A stretch of 64,000 nucleotides of DNA from Lachnospiraceae bacterium (lineage in GTDB: Bacteria; Bacillota; Clostridia; Lachnospirales; Lachnospiraceae): contig SVDZ01000009.1 in the NCBI GenBank assembly GCA_015057625.1, positions 1 through 64,000 on the forward strand, read 5' to 3'. Position numbers and translations under genes: made by a program. This document shows positions 18,545 to 27,253 of the stretch, piece after piece. The notes under the pieces were generated by a model. It worked only from the letters and a program-made list of their open reading frames with translations, was not told the origin of the DNA and did no database searches. Each line of letters opens with the position of its first letter. The stretch's first letter is position 1.

Positions 18545-19102
18545 TCAACTCATGTACTCACTTCTGAGAATAGAAAAATACAATCTGCCAACATATTCTC
18601 CATTATGATAAAAATAATCTCTCAAGGTTCCCTCATATGTCAGCCCACATTTTTCAATAACCCTCTTGGACGGTTTATTGATTGTCTTTGTACAAATCTG
18701 AACTTTGTGCAGATTCATTTTTTCAAATCCAAATGCTATGACTGCCTTTGTCGCTTCAGTTGCAAAACCTTTACACTGGAAATCTCCACCTATGCAATAC
18801 TCAATCTCCGCAAAATGATTCTTATTATCTACCAAAAAATATGCAATCTGTCCGATGCACTCCCCTGTTTCCTTTAGGATAATAGCCCAACGATAATAAT
18901 CCTCTTTTTCGTAAGAGCCGATGTATTTATCAAGCAGTTCTTTCACCTCTGCTTTTGTGGTATAGACCGGTTCAGAATACAATGACTGAATTTTTTCGTC
19001 TGCAATCCAGTATTTAAGCATTGCATCATCATCAGTATATTCAAATCTTCTAAGTATCAAACTTTTGGTTGTTATTGTTTTTGTTCCAATATGTGTAAGC
19101 AT
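18545..19102 (-). CDS. GNAT acetyltransferase (RimJ/RimL type)
   Basis: 185 residues. The opening TKSLILRRFEYTDDDAM is typical of Acetyltransf_3/RimJ proteins. The acetyl-CoA loop is seen in GGDFQCKGFATEATKAVIAF near residues 108-127 and the late ASN-like segment in TINKPSKRVIEKCGL. Substrate unknown; relatives acetylate ribosomal N-termini or small amines. Its start overlaps the upstream GNAT gene by 31 bases, with AAGGAG before the ATG, so the two are coupled. Confidence 0.85.
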   Translation of the reverse strand: MLTHIGTKTITTKSLILRRFEYTDDDAMLKYWIADEKIQSLYSEPVYTTKAEVKELLDKYIGSYEKEDYYRWAIILKETGECIGQIAYFLVDNKNHFAEIEYCIGGDFQCKGFATEATKAVIAFGFEKMNLHKVQICTKTINKPSKRVIEKCGLTYEGTLRDYFYHNGEYVGRLYFSILRSEYMS

Positions 19103-19638
19103 TTTAATTCTCCTTCATACTCCATTGAACGTCTCTTACATGTACCGTCTAATTTTGTATATTCTCCATATTTCACAAAATGAAGACCGCACTTTTCTAT
19201 AACTCTGCCTGAGGCTTTATTTTCAACAGCGTGACTGCATGTAAAATTATTGATACCGAATTTTTCATGGGCAAATTTAATCATTGCTTTTGCTGCTTCT
19301 GTCGCATATCCTTTTCCCCAACAGTCTTTTCGCAAATTGTAACCAAAGCCCCAAAAACCATCTCTTTTTTCATTGGTTTCTATGTTCATGGTTGGACCAA
19401 TGCTACCGGCTCCAATCAGCATATTGTCTTCTTTTCTAACGAAGCCGAAATGATATTCTTCCTCCTCCTGTTTTAAATATTCTAACCAGCCCTTAACCTG
19501 TTCCACTGATTTGTAAGTATTGTACACCATATATCTGGCCACATCTTCATCGCCTACCCAAGCAAAAACCGCCTCTGCATCCTCAATCGTTAGTGGCCTC
19601 ATTATTAATCTATCAGTTTCTAAAATATATTTGTGCAT
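19072..19638 (-). CDS. GNAT acetyltransferase (RimJ/RimL type)
   Basis: 188 residues, starting MHKYILETDRLIMRPLTIED as in RimJ-like GNATs. The acetyl-CoA loop is at NLRKDCWGKGYATEAAKAMI near residues 107-126, followed by ENKASGRVIEKCGLHFV. It lies upstream of, and overlaps, another GNAT of similar length; the two share the same class but little identity. Substrate unknown. Confidence 0.85.
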   Translation of the reverse strand: MHKYILETDRLIMRPLTIEDAEAVFAWVGDEDVARYMVYNTYKSVEQVKGWLEYLKQEEEEYHFGFVRKEDNMLIGAGSIGPTMNIETNEKRDGFWGFGYNLRKDCWGKGYATEAAKAMIKFAHEKFGINNFTCSHAVENKASGRVIEKCGLHFVKYGEYTKLDGTCKRRSMEYEGELKCLHILEQKQ

Positions 19639-19695
19639 AGCTTACCTCCTGAGTTCATTATCATTAGATTTTTACTGAGACAAATTGTTTATTCC

Positions 19696-20148
19696 TTACT
19701 CTCCTGTCGGGATTGCATCATTTAAACTCTTATTTCGATAATTCAAATTGGTCCTAAGGGAATATCCCTGTTCTTCCCAAAATGCATTTGCCGGATCATT
19801 ATCCTTAAACACCAGCCCAAACACTTTTTGGATTCCTTCAGCTTTCAACGCCTCTTCTGCCAACGACACCAATTTTGATGCGATACCCATACGTCTGCAT
19901 TTTTCATGAACACACATATGATGGACAATTGCCCTTCTTCCATCATGACCTGTGAGAATTACTCCAACAATCTCTCCATCTGCAATTGCTGCAAAGCAGG
20001 TGTTTGGATTTCGTTTTAAATATCTCTCAATTCCTTCACGAGTATCATCCACGGGATTCATCGCACGGCGAGTTTGCTCTGCGCTATTCCATAATTTTAA
20101 AATACCATCATAATCATCTATCGTTATTAACCTCGTTTCATAATTCAT
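19696..20148 (-). CDS. GNAT acetyltransferase
   Basis: 150 residues of the Acetyltransf_1 type. The core is MCVHEKCRRMGIASKLVSLA near residues 78-97, ending FWEEQGYSLRTNL. The start overlaps the stop of the upstream double-GNAT gene by 4 bases (ATGA), so translation is coupled and both share the leader region at 21202-21469. Substrate unknown. Confidence 0.85.
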   Translation of the reverse strand: MNYETRLITIDDYDGILKLWNSAEQTRRAMNPVDDTREGIERYLKRNPNTCFAAIADGEIVGVILTGHDGRRAIVHHMCVHEKCRRMGIASKLVSLAEEALKAEGIQKVFGLVFKDNDPANAFWEEQGYSLRTNLNYRNKSLNDAIPTGE

Positions 20149-21182
20149 TTGTTTACCTCCATCTCAATACATTTCCACTGTTCTCCCATGCAATCAAAAT
20201 ATAATGTTTCATTGTTCTCCTCAAAGCCTGCTGCCTTGTAACAATAATAAGCCGGCATATTATTTTCAAATACCCCAAGTGTTACTTTTTTAGCCTTCAA
20301 TATATCAAATGCATATTGAATCGCCAGCTTCATCATTCTCTTTCCGTATCCTTTTCCTCTTATTTTATCATCTACAATAACAAAACCAAAGCGAATTGTA
20401 TCTCTGTCTTCATTAGGATATCGTAAAATCATATGTCCGACAATTTCATTTCCAACCATTGCAGTAACCGGGAAGAAATCATCATCTGCATCACAGGCGC
20501 CGTTACTTCCAAAGTATTTGTCATTTATATCTTTTGGAGTTACAGGATAGTTCTCATACCTGTCAGCGCTCCAATTTCTCTGGTCTTTTTCACTGTGAAT
20601 CCAGGATGTTATAGTATTTGCATCTGATGGTTTATAAGGTCGAAGTCGAAGTTCGTTTTGTGCTATTTTCTTTCCATTCTCCTTCGCCAATTTATTTTTC
20701 ATACCATCATTACCTGCTAATTTCCCTGACAATTCCTTTTCCATAATTTCATAAATCTGAGTTACACCCTTTGCGCAGTCCCAAACGCCGTGATCTATTG
20801 TTTTATAACCAAGTTTGTAATAAAGATTACAGGCTGAAGCAGATGCATCCAACTCTGCCACTTTGTATTCTTTACCAATTTCTTTCTCAAGCTGATTCAT
20901 AATATAAGTTCCATATCCTTTTCCCTGAAATTCAGGAAGAACGTATACTCTAACAATGTGATTGTCATTTTTGGTTCCGGTTCCAATAACCTTACCTTCA
21001 TCTACAAGTACGTATGAATCTTTCGCTTCAATATCTTTATTAATTCTATCCTGATTGTGATATTCCAAAAAAGCATCTACAATCTGTGGCAGATAATATC
21101 TCGGATATATTTTTTTGATAGTCTCTTTAACAATTTCATAAATCTTTTCTGCGTCGTTTTTTGTAGCCATCCTATACTCCAT
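20145..21182 (-). CDS. Tandem double-GNAT acetyltransferase
   Basis: 345 residues made of two GNAT domains joined by a charged linker. Domain 1 (about 1-150) has RVYVLPEFQGKGYGTYIMNQ. Domain 2 (about 175-345) has FVIVDDKIRGKGYGKRMMKL and ends with ENNMPAYYCYKAAGFEE. Both acetyl-CoA loops look intact. Tandem GNATs are sometimes drug or peptide acetyltransferases, but the substrate here is unknown. The gene is preceded by an intrinsic terminator and a 40-codon leader ORF, so it is probably attenuated. AAGGAG lies 7 bases before the ATG. Confidence 0.83.
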   Translation of the reverse strand: MEYRMATKNDAEKIYEIVKETIKKIYPRYYLPQIVDAFLEYHNQDRINKDIEAKDSYVLVDEGKVIGTGTKNDNHIVRVYVLPEFQGKGYGTYIMNQLEKEIGKEYKVAELDASASACNLYYKLGYKTIDHGVWDCAKGVTQIYEIMEKELSGKLAGNDGMKNKLAKENGKKIAQNELRLRPYKPSDANTITSWIHSEKDQRNWSADRYENYPVTPKDINDKYFGSNGACDADDDFFPVTAMVGNEIVGHMILRYPNEDRDTIRFGFVIVDDKIRGKGYGKRMMKLAIQYAFDILKAKKVTLGVFENNMPAYYCYKAAGFEENNETLYFDCMGEQWKCIEMEVNK

Positions 21183-21201
21183 AATAAAACTCCTTTCAAA
21201 T

Positions 21202-21241
21202 AAAAAACACCATCAAACAATATTTCTATTGCTTAATGGTG
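21202..21241 (-). terminator. Attenuator terminator before the GNAT operon
   Basis: On the minus strand a hairpin with arms CACCAT / ATGGTG and CAATA / TATTG, followed by six T residues. It lies only 20 bases before the ATG of the double-GNAT gene and after a leader ORF, so it must be read through for the operon to be expressed. Confidence 0.75.
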
Positions 21242-21280
21242 TATGATACATAAACTTATGTATTCTGTTCTTAATTTTTA

Positions 21281-21403
21281 TTAAGAATGGGAATATCTTT
21301 TAATACAGTATCTTTTTCCATCAGCAATAGACCCGCAATCGACATTGACTCCCGGCACGACAATTAATCTATGCTTTTTTGAAAAAAGTGTTCTGCTCTG
21401 CAT
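21281..21403 (-). CDS. Leader peptide ORF, 40 codons
   Basis: ATG at 21403 with GAAAGGG 12 bases upstream, and TAA at 21281-21283. The peptide begins MQSRTLFSKKHRLIVVPG and ends KRYCIKRYSHS; it is basic with two Cys residues. It sits between a strong promoter and an intrinsic terminator, the layout of translation-coupled attenuation leaders. A 7-bp hairpin (TCTTAAT / ATTAAGA) spans its stop. No similar protein is recognised. Confidence 0.6.
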   Translation of the reverse strand: MQSRTLFSKKHRLIVVPGVNVDCGSIADGKRYCIKRYSHS

Positions 21404-21441
21404 ATTATTAATTCCCTTTCTTTTTTTAATAATTGTGTTTT

Positions 21442-21469
21442 ATTATACTAGATAATATAGTTTTGTCAA
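21442..21469 (-). promoter_or_regulatory. Promoter of the GNAT leader
   Basis: TTGACA (21469-21464) and TATAAT (21447-21442) on the minus strand with a 16-bp spacer: a near-perfect sigma-A promoter about 260 bases before the double-GNAT start. Confidence 0.85.
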
Positions 21470-21495
21470 ATGCTTATTTTTCTGATACTGTTATC

Positions 21496-22011
21496 TTAAT
21501 ACCAAGTCACAAACCAACCTGTAGGCACTATAATTATATATGGCGTAGTAAAAACAGCCATAGTAAGTGCTAATTTTTTCTTTTCAAGCTCTGAAATATC
21601 TACCTTTCTAAAAGCTACTTTCTTATCGAACCAGTAAATAAAAAATCCTATAACAATTAGACACCCTATGGTATATATCAACGCAACTGGATTTTCAAAC
21701 GGATTGAAAACCAATGCATGAGATATATCTTCAAACATAACATCATCACTAAATGAACATAACCAATCTAGCAAAAACATCAGTCCCATACCAATGAAAT
21801 CTGATAAAAATCCAAAAATCACCACTTTTACTATGCTCTTGCGATATACCTGCTTTTTGTTGCTAACTTTAATTACATACATTCCTATCACTAAAACCAA
21901 TGAATCAATCAAAAAATTAGCCGGAATTGCAATCAACCATGTCACCGGGAAAAGAAAAAACATCCAAAATGGGAAAAATGCATTGTATAACTTCACTGTT
22001 TTATTTTCCAT
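21496..22011 (-). CDS. Four-helix membrane protein, unknown
   Basis: 171 residues with about four hydrophobic segments (residues 12-46, 62-83, 106-126 and 147-168). No domain recognised. GGAGG precedes the ATG and a consensus promoter lies just upstream, so it is transcribed on its own. Function unknown. Confidence 0.7.
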   Translation of the reverse strand: MENKTVKLYNAFFPFWMFFLFPVTWLIAIPANFLIDSLVLVIGMYVIKVSNKKQVYRKSIVKVVIFGFLSDFIGMGLMFLLDWLCSFSDDVMFEDISHALVFNPFENPVALIYTIGCLIVIGFFIYWFDKKVAFRKVDISELEKKKLALTMAVFTTPYIIIVPTGWFVTWY

Positions 22012-22043
22012 ATTGTTTAACCTCCGCTTTTTTACTATAGTCT

Positions 22044-22072
22044 ATTATATTTTTTTACCCAGTTATAGTCAA
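22044..22072 (-). promoter_or_regulatory. Sigma-A promoter of the membrane protein gene
   Basis: TTGACT (22072-22067), 17-bp spacer, TATAAT (22049-22044) on the minus strand, 33 bases before the ATG. Confidence 0.85.
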
Positions 22073-22175
22073 GCAGCATAATCTTGAATAAGTATTGGTA
22101 AAACTGCCTGTTTTGAATTAAAATAGTCTATATTATAGTTTTTGTCAAACACTTATTTTGATTATTAGTTACTAT

Positions 22176-23357
22176 CTATCTTATACCTATCCTAATCTTT
22201 TCCTCATTGTCTTTCACGAAATAAAAAAGTTTTGCTGACTCGATAGCTGCAACCTCATCCTTTTCTCCGATAAAATAACCTACAAACAAAAGTTCAATAT
22301 TCTTCATTACAACCGGAATGCTATATTTTTCAACTTCAGAGAGGCGCATCTCGCTATCGTAGCCATTGACAATATATCGAACAATTTCAAACCATCTCTC
22401 TTCACTTACTTTGTTTTCTTCTTCCTCTAACAATAATCCTAAAAGAAAATAACACAAGTCAAATATTCTGATACTTTTCTGGCTCAAATCAAAATCAATA
22501 TATCCGGAAAACTTTCCCTTATCAAACAGGAAATTTCCCAGATGTACATCTCTGTGAATCAGATTTCTAGGTAACTCTTTATCGACCTTTTTTAGTTCAT
22601 CAATTGTGTTAACAATATCTTCTCTTGAAATATAATCCAGTTCCTTTTTAAATAAGTTGTCACTTACCCAACTCTCCATTTCGCCAAGCAGACTGTTGTT
22701 CCAATACTCTATCTCAGCTTCACATTTGTTGAATGCTTTATGAAGATTTGCGATAATTCTTCCCATCTGTACAAACCACTCTTTATCACATGAAGCCATA
22801 TTAACAATATTGCTCCCCTTCAGTTTTGTGGTTAAAATCCAGTACTGTTTTTCCTCCTCCACATAATCTTTTTGCTCCGCATTCTTAATAATTTGAGGCA
22901 CTGGTATTTTTTCTTTTCCAAGAGCCGTCAGCATCTTAATATTGTTAACTAATTCCTTTTTATTTTCGTATTTTTTAAGTACGTACTCTCCTGCAACTTC
23001 CCAGGCTGACGTGTAAATTTGTTTTACCTCTCCCTCTGTATCGTATTTTTTTAAAACATCATATACATGTAATTTTTCCATTTCAGATTTTTTCCTTTCT
23101 TCCAACACAATTCTTCTTATACTTTTTTCAGACAAATGATACATTTCTGCTATTTTGGCATATGGCATTCCTATCAGAAAATGTTCAAATATATTTTGAT
23201 TTCTAATTTCCATTTCTCTACGAAAACTTGTCTCATTTCCCCATTGTTTTTTATTGTCTTCCTTTTTTGGAATATAGATGTATGTCCCTTCAACATGTTC
23301 CATAATTTTCTCTAAAAGTTCTTTAGGCAGACAATCTTTTGCATTTAAATACTTCAT
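22176..23357 (-). CDS. CD3324-type HTH domain fused to an APH-family kinase
   Basis: 393 residues from the ATG at 23357 (GGAGG 7 bases upstream; the open frame starts seven codons earlier). Residues 1-90 match the CD3324 family: MKYLNAKDCLPKELLEKI, then YIYIPKKEDNKKQWG, then an HTH (AKIAEMYHLSEKSIRRIV). Residues 110-390 are an aminoglycoside-phosphotransferase-like kinase with LIHRDVHLGN (His268, Asp270, Asn275) and IDFD (metal Asp288). The kinase looks active. The substrate may be a drug, an amine or a sugar. The fusion suggests a DNA-binding module coupled to a small-molecule kinase. Confidence 0.82.
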   Translation of the reverse strand: MKYLNAKDCLPKELLEKIMEHVEGTYIYIPKKEDNKKQWGNETSFRREMEIRNQNIFEHFLIGMPYAKIAEMYHLSEKSIRRIVLEERKKSEMEKLHVYDVLKKYDTEGEVKQIYTSAWEVAGEYVLKKYENKKELVNNIKMLTALGKEKIPVPQIIKNAEQKDYVEEEKQYWILTTKLKGSNIVNMASCDKEWFVQMGRIIANLHKAFNKCEAEIEYWNNSLLGEMESWVSDNLFKKELDYISREDIVNTIDELKKVDKELPRNLIHRDVHLGNFLFDKGKFSGYIDFDLSQKSIRIFDLCYFLLGLLLEEEENKVSEERWFEIVRYIVNGYDSEMRLSEVEKYSIPVVMKNIELLFVGYFIGEKDEVAAIESAKLFYFVKDNEEKIRIGIR

Positions 23358-23490
23358 TCTTTGCACCTCCGCTGTCATCGTAACATATATTTTCCCAAAA
23401 ATATTCTCAAACTTAATTCTGCTTTATTTTTGAGATTAAGAATTTCAATAAAAAACCGCCCGGGAAGTTCAAAGAACTTTCCTATGAAAT

Positions 23491-23534
23491 AAAAAAGGCT
23501 ATTGCACTAACGTTCATTTAGCGCAACGCCTTTC
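23491..23534 (-). terminator. Terminator after the GH16 remnant
   Basis: Arms GGCTATTGCACTAA / TTAGCGCAACGCC pair with small interruptions around an 7-nt loop, followed on the minus strand by a run of A/T with six T residues. Confidence 0.7.
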
Positions 23535-23549
23535 TTTAATTCTCTTTCC

Positions 23550-23951
23550 CTATCTGTACACTCTCACATAATCAATATAGAAATAATCTTCCAGTGTCTG
23601 AATATTATTTTCTTCTTTTACAACTGTCCATCCTGTTGCATCATATGATTTTGCATAATCATTAATATCTGACGAAATTCCGCCTATTGCACAGTTCAAT
23701 ACAAAGAAAAAATCGTGATTGAACGGCCAATAATATTCGTGGATTGATGAATTATACTTTGACGGATCATATATTCCTATTGTTCTTCCATCGATTTGAA
23801 ACTCAATGTATTTATCTGTCCATTCAACTGCGTATGTATGATATTCTTCAGATGCCGTTTGCTTTGTAAGACCTGTTTCGTAATACTTATTAAATAACGT
23901 CGAACTCGAACTACTGAGGAAGGTTTGTCTTTCATTAGGATTCCATAACAT
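23550..23951 (-). pseudogene. C-terminal remnant of a family 16 glycoside hydrolase
   Basis: An open frame of 133 codons whose residues 36-133 match the C-terminal half of GH16 (EYHTYAVEWTDKYIEFQIDG, later FFFVLNCAIGG and YFYIDYVRVYR). The N-terminal half with the catalytic ExDxxE motif and any signal peptide are missing. The frame opens inside the last codons of the AraC-HD gene, so an insertion or deletion joined the two. It is probably not functional. Confidence 0.75.
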
Positions 23952-24855
23952 ATTTCATTGATATCTTATTTAATTCATTGATAACCTTTTCATTTTTCAA
24001 TTTCCTGGCTACCGGCATAAAAATGGAGATTGTTTCTTTTGCTCTTCTCTGTTTTTCACTTTTCTCCATATATTCGATAGTTCTCATATTATGAAGACGC
24101 TCTGCCATTTTTATCACAGTACATTCTTCATCCACCAGACCATCCTTCTCAATATCATAATCTCTTAATCGAATAATGATTTGCGCAACATCTTTTGGCA
24201 ATGCATTCTTTATGTCATCGATTGTGACATCTGTCTTTCGAAACACATCACAAAACATGCCTGCATAAACTACGTTAGATTCAGCACCCATTTGCACAAG
24301 TAATAACGACACATTTAGTAAATGGGTAACATACTCATCTCCGGAATATCGTTTCCTATCTGCATACACCTTCTGACAGAAAGCGTAAACCTTTTCCAAC
24401 TCCGAAGAATCCAATTTGTTTTCTGTCATTTTCCGATTTAATAAATCAAACAATTCTTCCTTCAGCAAATGTTCCTCAGTTTTTTCATAAAAAGCATAAC
24501 GATTCATATCACTACCTCCTAAATGCATGATTTCTAAATTCATCGCATACAAAAGAGAGGGCGAAAATCCATAATAACTTTTAAAAGCCTTAATAAATCC
24601 ACTGTGAGATTCCCATCCATATTCAATTGCCACATCCAGAATTTTATTTCCCCGCAGAATGGACTCCGAAGCATCAATCACTTTTCTTTCCTTAACATAT
24701 TCCATTATGGAAATGTTCATTTCCTGCTTAAACATTCTGGAAAAGTAAAACTTTGAATAACCTACATAATCTGCAATTTCCTCAATGCTTACTTTTTGCT
24801 TCAAATGCTTCTCAATATAAACAAGACTCTCTGTAACTATTTCTTTTCTATCCAT
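23935..24855 (-). CDS. AraC-type HTH fused to a RelA/SpoT-like HD domain
   Basis: 306 residues from the ATG at 24855 (AAGGAG 5 bases upstream). Residues 1-105 are an AraC-type double HTH (SIEEIADYVGYSKFYFSRMF, IAIEYGWESHSGFIKAFK-like). Residues 150-306 follow the hydrolase HD domain of RelA/SpoT: YVTHLL (His178), an alpha-helical MFCDVFRKTD, and IKMAERLHNMRT, then ETISIFMPVARKL. The expected His-Asp pair is Cys202-Asp203 and the later Asp is Glu252, so hydrolysis of (p)ppGpp is doubtful. It may bind a nucleotide and regulate transcription; this is inference. Confidence 0.78.
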   Translation of the reverse strand: MDRKEIVTESLVYIEKHLKQKVSIEEIADYVGYSKFYFSRMFKQEMNISIMEYVKERKVIDASESILRGNKILDVAIEYGWESHSGFIKAFKSYYGFSPSLLYAMNLEIMHLGGSDMNRYAFYEKTEEHLLKEELFDLLNRKMTENKLDSSELEKVYAFCQKVYADRKRYSGDEYVTHLLNVSLLLVQMGAESNVVYAGMFCDVFRKTDVTIDDIKNALPKDVAQIIIRLRDYDIEKDGLVDEECTVIKMAERLHNMRTIEYMEKSEKQRRAKETISIFMPVARKLKNEKVINELNKISMKYVMES

Positions 24856-24950
24856 CTTTTCTCCTTTTGCAATCTGATGATATCCATAAAGTAACATCTT
24901 TGTTGGTATCATGCTTTTCCAATATTGCCCAATCGTTGTGAGTCTTATTT

Positions 24951-25000
24951 ATTCAATCCTCGCTCGCGAGTCTTGCCGCGAAATGCTCGTCAGCTATAAG
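24951..25000 (-). repeat. Dispersed intergenic repeat, copy A
   Basis: On the minus strand the core GCATTTCGCGGCAAGA is followed by a hairpin (CTCGC / GCGAG) and ends TTGAAT. It begins right after the stop of the GNAT gene at 25006. It shares core and layout with 52641-52767 and 56842-56894. Confidence 0.6.
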
Positions 25001-25005
25001 ATAAC

Positions 25006-25515
25006 TTACACTTCTATCCAATATCGTTGTTCTATAACTCCATCGCAGAAAATCTCATTTTCAAGAACTCCACCGTTATTAATTATGCTTTTGGCTGAAC
25101 CGATATTGTCTTTATCACACACCATAAGAACTCTTGATATGCCAAGTTTGCCACACTCCTCCAAGGCCAGAGAAATCATCTTCGTGGCAACACCTTTTCT
25201 TCTTTCCGAAGGACGCACACCATCGCCAATATGTCCACCATTTCTTAGTAAATTCTCATTCAGATAATGTCTGATATTTACAGCACCCACAATTATATTT
25301 CTATCTGTATCCAGGCAAAAGAACGTTGAATCCGGGACCTTTCCATCCCGCACTTCCTTTTGTTCAAGACTGGAAATATAACTGTCAAAGTCACGATAAT
25401 TCGTTTTTCGAATTGCATACGGAACTATTTTTTCGCCACTTGCTGTCCACTCATCCATCATGTCTGTTATTTGCTCTCTATATTTTTCTTCTGCTTTTAC
25501 TAAAATTAAATTCAC
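25006..25515 (-). CDS. GNAT acetyltransferase
   Basis: 169 residues, GTG start with GGAG upstream. The acetyl-CoA loop is IGDGVRPSERRKGVATKMIS near residues 96-115 and the C-terminal part has CDKDNIGSAKSIINNGGVLE, typical of the GNAT fold. Substrate unknown. It stands between the AraC-HD regulator and a truncated flavodoxin, within the GNAT-rich island. Confidence 0.83.
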   Translation of the reverse strand: MNLILVKAEEKYREQITDMMDEWTASGEKIVPYAIRKTNYRDFDSYISSLEQKEVRDGKVPDSTFFCLDTDRNIIVGAVNIRHYLNENLLRNGGHIGDGVRPSERRKGVATKMISLALEECGKLGISRVLMVCDKDNIGSAKSIINNGGVLENEIFCDGVIEQRYWIEV

Positions 25516-25585
25516 CTATTTTCTCCTTCATGATAATGCATCCAGTACCTCCAGTAAATTGCTAACTGCTTTTATCATTTTACCC

Positions 25586-26137
25586 TCATTTCTTCCAAGG
25601 ACGCTTCTTCTCAGTCCAGCCTTTTTTCTTCCAATATTCCATATCGGCTTCGTTCCAACCTTTTTTCTGCATCTTGCTAATCATCAGGAAATACATTCGC
25701 GTTGCAATGCCAGGTTTAACTTTCCCAACTCTCTTTGTAATCTTCTTGGCTAATTTTGTAATTTTTCGGTCAATGGCCGTCTTCTTTTTTTCACTGATTT
25801 CATCCCATCCTGTGGCTGCAACAGCCATTCCGTATTTATATTGTTTCGCAACGCCCCAAGAGAAAAAGCTATCTGCCATATCTTTCAATGTAGATTTCAT
25901 TCCTGCACCTGCCGCAGTTGTAATGCAAACTCCCTGTTTTGAGAACATTGATTCTTCAGGTCTGTGAATCATCCAGCGATATCCATAATGATCCAACAAC
26001 GCCTTCATTGCACCTGTTGCGTGAACTACATAAACAGGGCTTGTCAGGATAATAACATCTGCTTCATCGATAGCCTTTGTAATGTTTTCAATTTTAGAAT
26101 AATGCGGACATTTTTCCTCTTCTCCTATTACAGCCAC
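25586..26137 (-). pseudogene. 5'-truncated flavodoxin / NADPH-dependent FMN reductase-like gene
   Basis: Residues from CPHYSKIENI onward match the second half of flavodoxin-like NADPH-dependent FMN reductases (ADVIILTSPVYVVHATG, then CITTAAGAG). The FMN-binding N-terminus is missing. The frame opens instead in a 46-bp copy of the 3' end of the GNAT gene at 27775, read in a different frame, so its apparent first codons are not native. No in-frame ATG with a ribosome site precedes the domain. Likely a recombination product and inactive. Confidence 0.7.
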
Positions 26138-26160
26138 TGAACAAAGGCCGTCATATCATT
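26115..26160 (-). repeat. GNAT 3'-end remnant (direct repeat of 27762-27807)
   Basis: 46 bases identical at 45 positions to 27762-27807, which encodes the last residues of the GNAT gene at 27775 (TAFVQWL and stop). Here it is a scar between the flavodoxin-NUDIX gene and the truncated flavodoxin. Confidence 0.85.
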
Positions 26161-27227
26161 TATAAACTCTCCACAATCTCCTTCGCACATTTTAAAACCG
26201 GAACCTCTCTATTCGCTACAAGTCTGCCTAATTTCGTGCCAGAGCACTTCTCATATTCCTTAACCGCTTCTTCATATTTCAGTTTCAGAGTAGACAACTT
26301 AAAATCCTCAACTTCTTCCTGTGTTAGTTTTTTCTCTCCAAACCTTGTTATCCTGCACAGGTAATAATTACTTATATTATGTCTATGTATCAGATTGTAA
26401 TAATCACTAACCACTCCGAGTTTGCTAACAATCTCTACATCGACTCCTAGTTCTTCTTTTAACTCTCTTTGAATTGCAGTATGTAAATCTTCTCCGGTTT
26501 CCACACCGCCTCCGGCTGTCTCTATCAGCGTTGCCTTTCCAAAATCATCATCGTGATTTGCCCTTACAAAATAAAAATAATCTTCATCGTCAAATACGAT
26601 TGCCCTTGCTATTTGTCTGTCGTGGTCGATGTACTCTAAAGGCCATTCTGTATCCTTAAGTTCTATGAATATTTCCTCTTCTTTATTTATTATTTTTTCA
26701 CAAAAATCTTTTATCTCATCAACTCGTGCGTCAACATCTTCCTTATATTCCACTGAACAAAGTCCTAAACTTCCACTAGCTTCAATCTCAAGATGTCCAT
26801 AAAAATGCTCGATACTGCTGATAATCCTCTCACACTCTGGCATACTTGGTCCTGTTCTAAGCGCAATTGTGTAGCCTTTTTTGCCTACAGGTATGGTCGC
26901 GTGAGGCTCGTGTGTATTGCACCATGGTGTACATCTATCAATAAACACTTTGAACTGTCCCGGAATATCTGCCCAGTAAGAAGGGGATACCGATACAATT
27001 TTATCTGCCCATTCATACTCCTTCATCAACTTTGTAACGTCGTCGTTTTGAATACATTTCGCAGTTGTATGGCAACTTCTACATCCTCTGCACATCTTTA
27101 TGTCATAATCATCAATGCATACTGTCTTTACTGTATTATCTTTTCCTGTATATTCTGCCACTAATCTGACAATTTCTGCTGTTGCTCCGTTTTTTACCGG
27201 ACTACAATTTATAACTAATATGTTCAT
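26160..27227 (-). CDS. Flavodoxin-type FMN reductase fused to a NUDIX hydrolase
   Basis: 355 residues from the ATG at 27227 (AGGAG upstream). Residues 1-185 are an NADPH-dependent FMN reductase/iron-sulfur flavoprotein-like domain: MNILVINCSPVKNGAT, a Cys cluster at 46, 49, 52 and 58, and SVSPSYWADIPGQFKVFIDR. Residues 205-355 are a NUDIX domain with box G240 to V262 (GGVETGEDLHTAIQRELKEE), all key Glu residues present. It could couple a flavin redox step to hydrolysis of a nucleotide diphosphate derivative. A fused gene made by recombination is an alternative. Confidence 0.82.
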   Translation of the reverse strand: MNILVINCSPVKNGATAEIVRLVAEYTGKDNTVKTVCIDDYDIKMCRGCRSCHTTAKCIQNDDVTKLMKEYEWADKIVSVSPSYWADIPGQFKVFIDRCTPWCNTHEPHATIPVGKKGYTIALRTGPSMPECERIISSIEHFYGHLEIEASGSLGLCSVEYKEDVDARVDEIKDFCEKIINKEEEIFIELKDTEWPLEYIDHDRQIARAIVFDDEDYFYFVRANHDDDFGKATLIETAGGGVETGEDLHTAIQRELKEELGVDVEIVSKLGVVSDYYNLIHRHNISNYYLCRITRFGEKKLTQEEVEDFKLSTLKLKYEEAVKEYEKCSGTKLGRLVANREVPVLKCAKEIVESL

Positions 27228-27253
27228 TCTTACTCTCCTGTCAAATTCCATTC

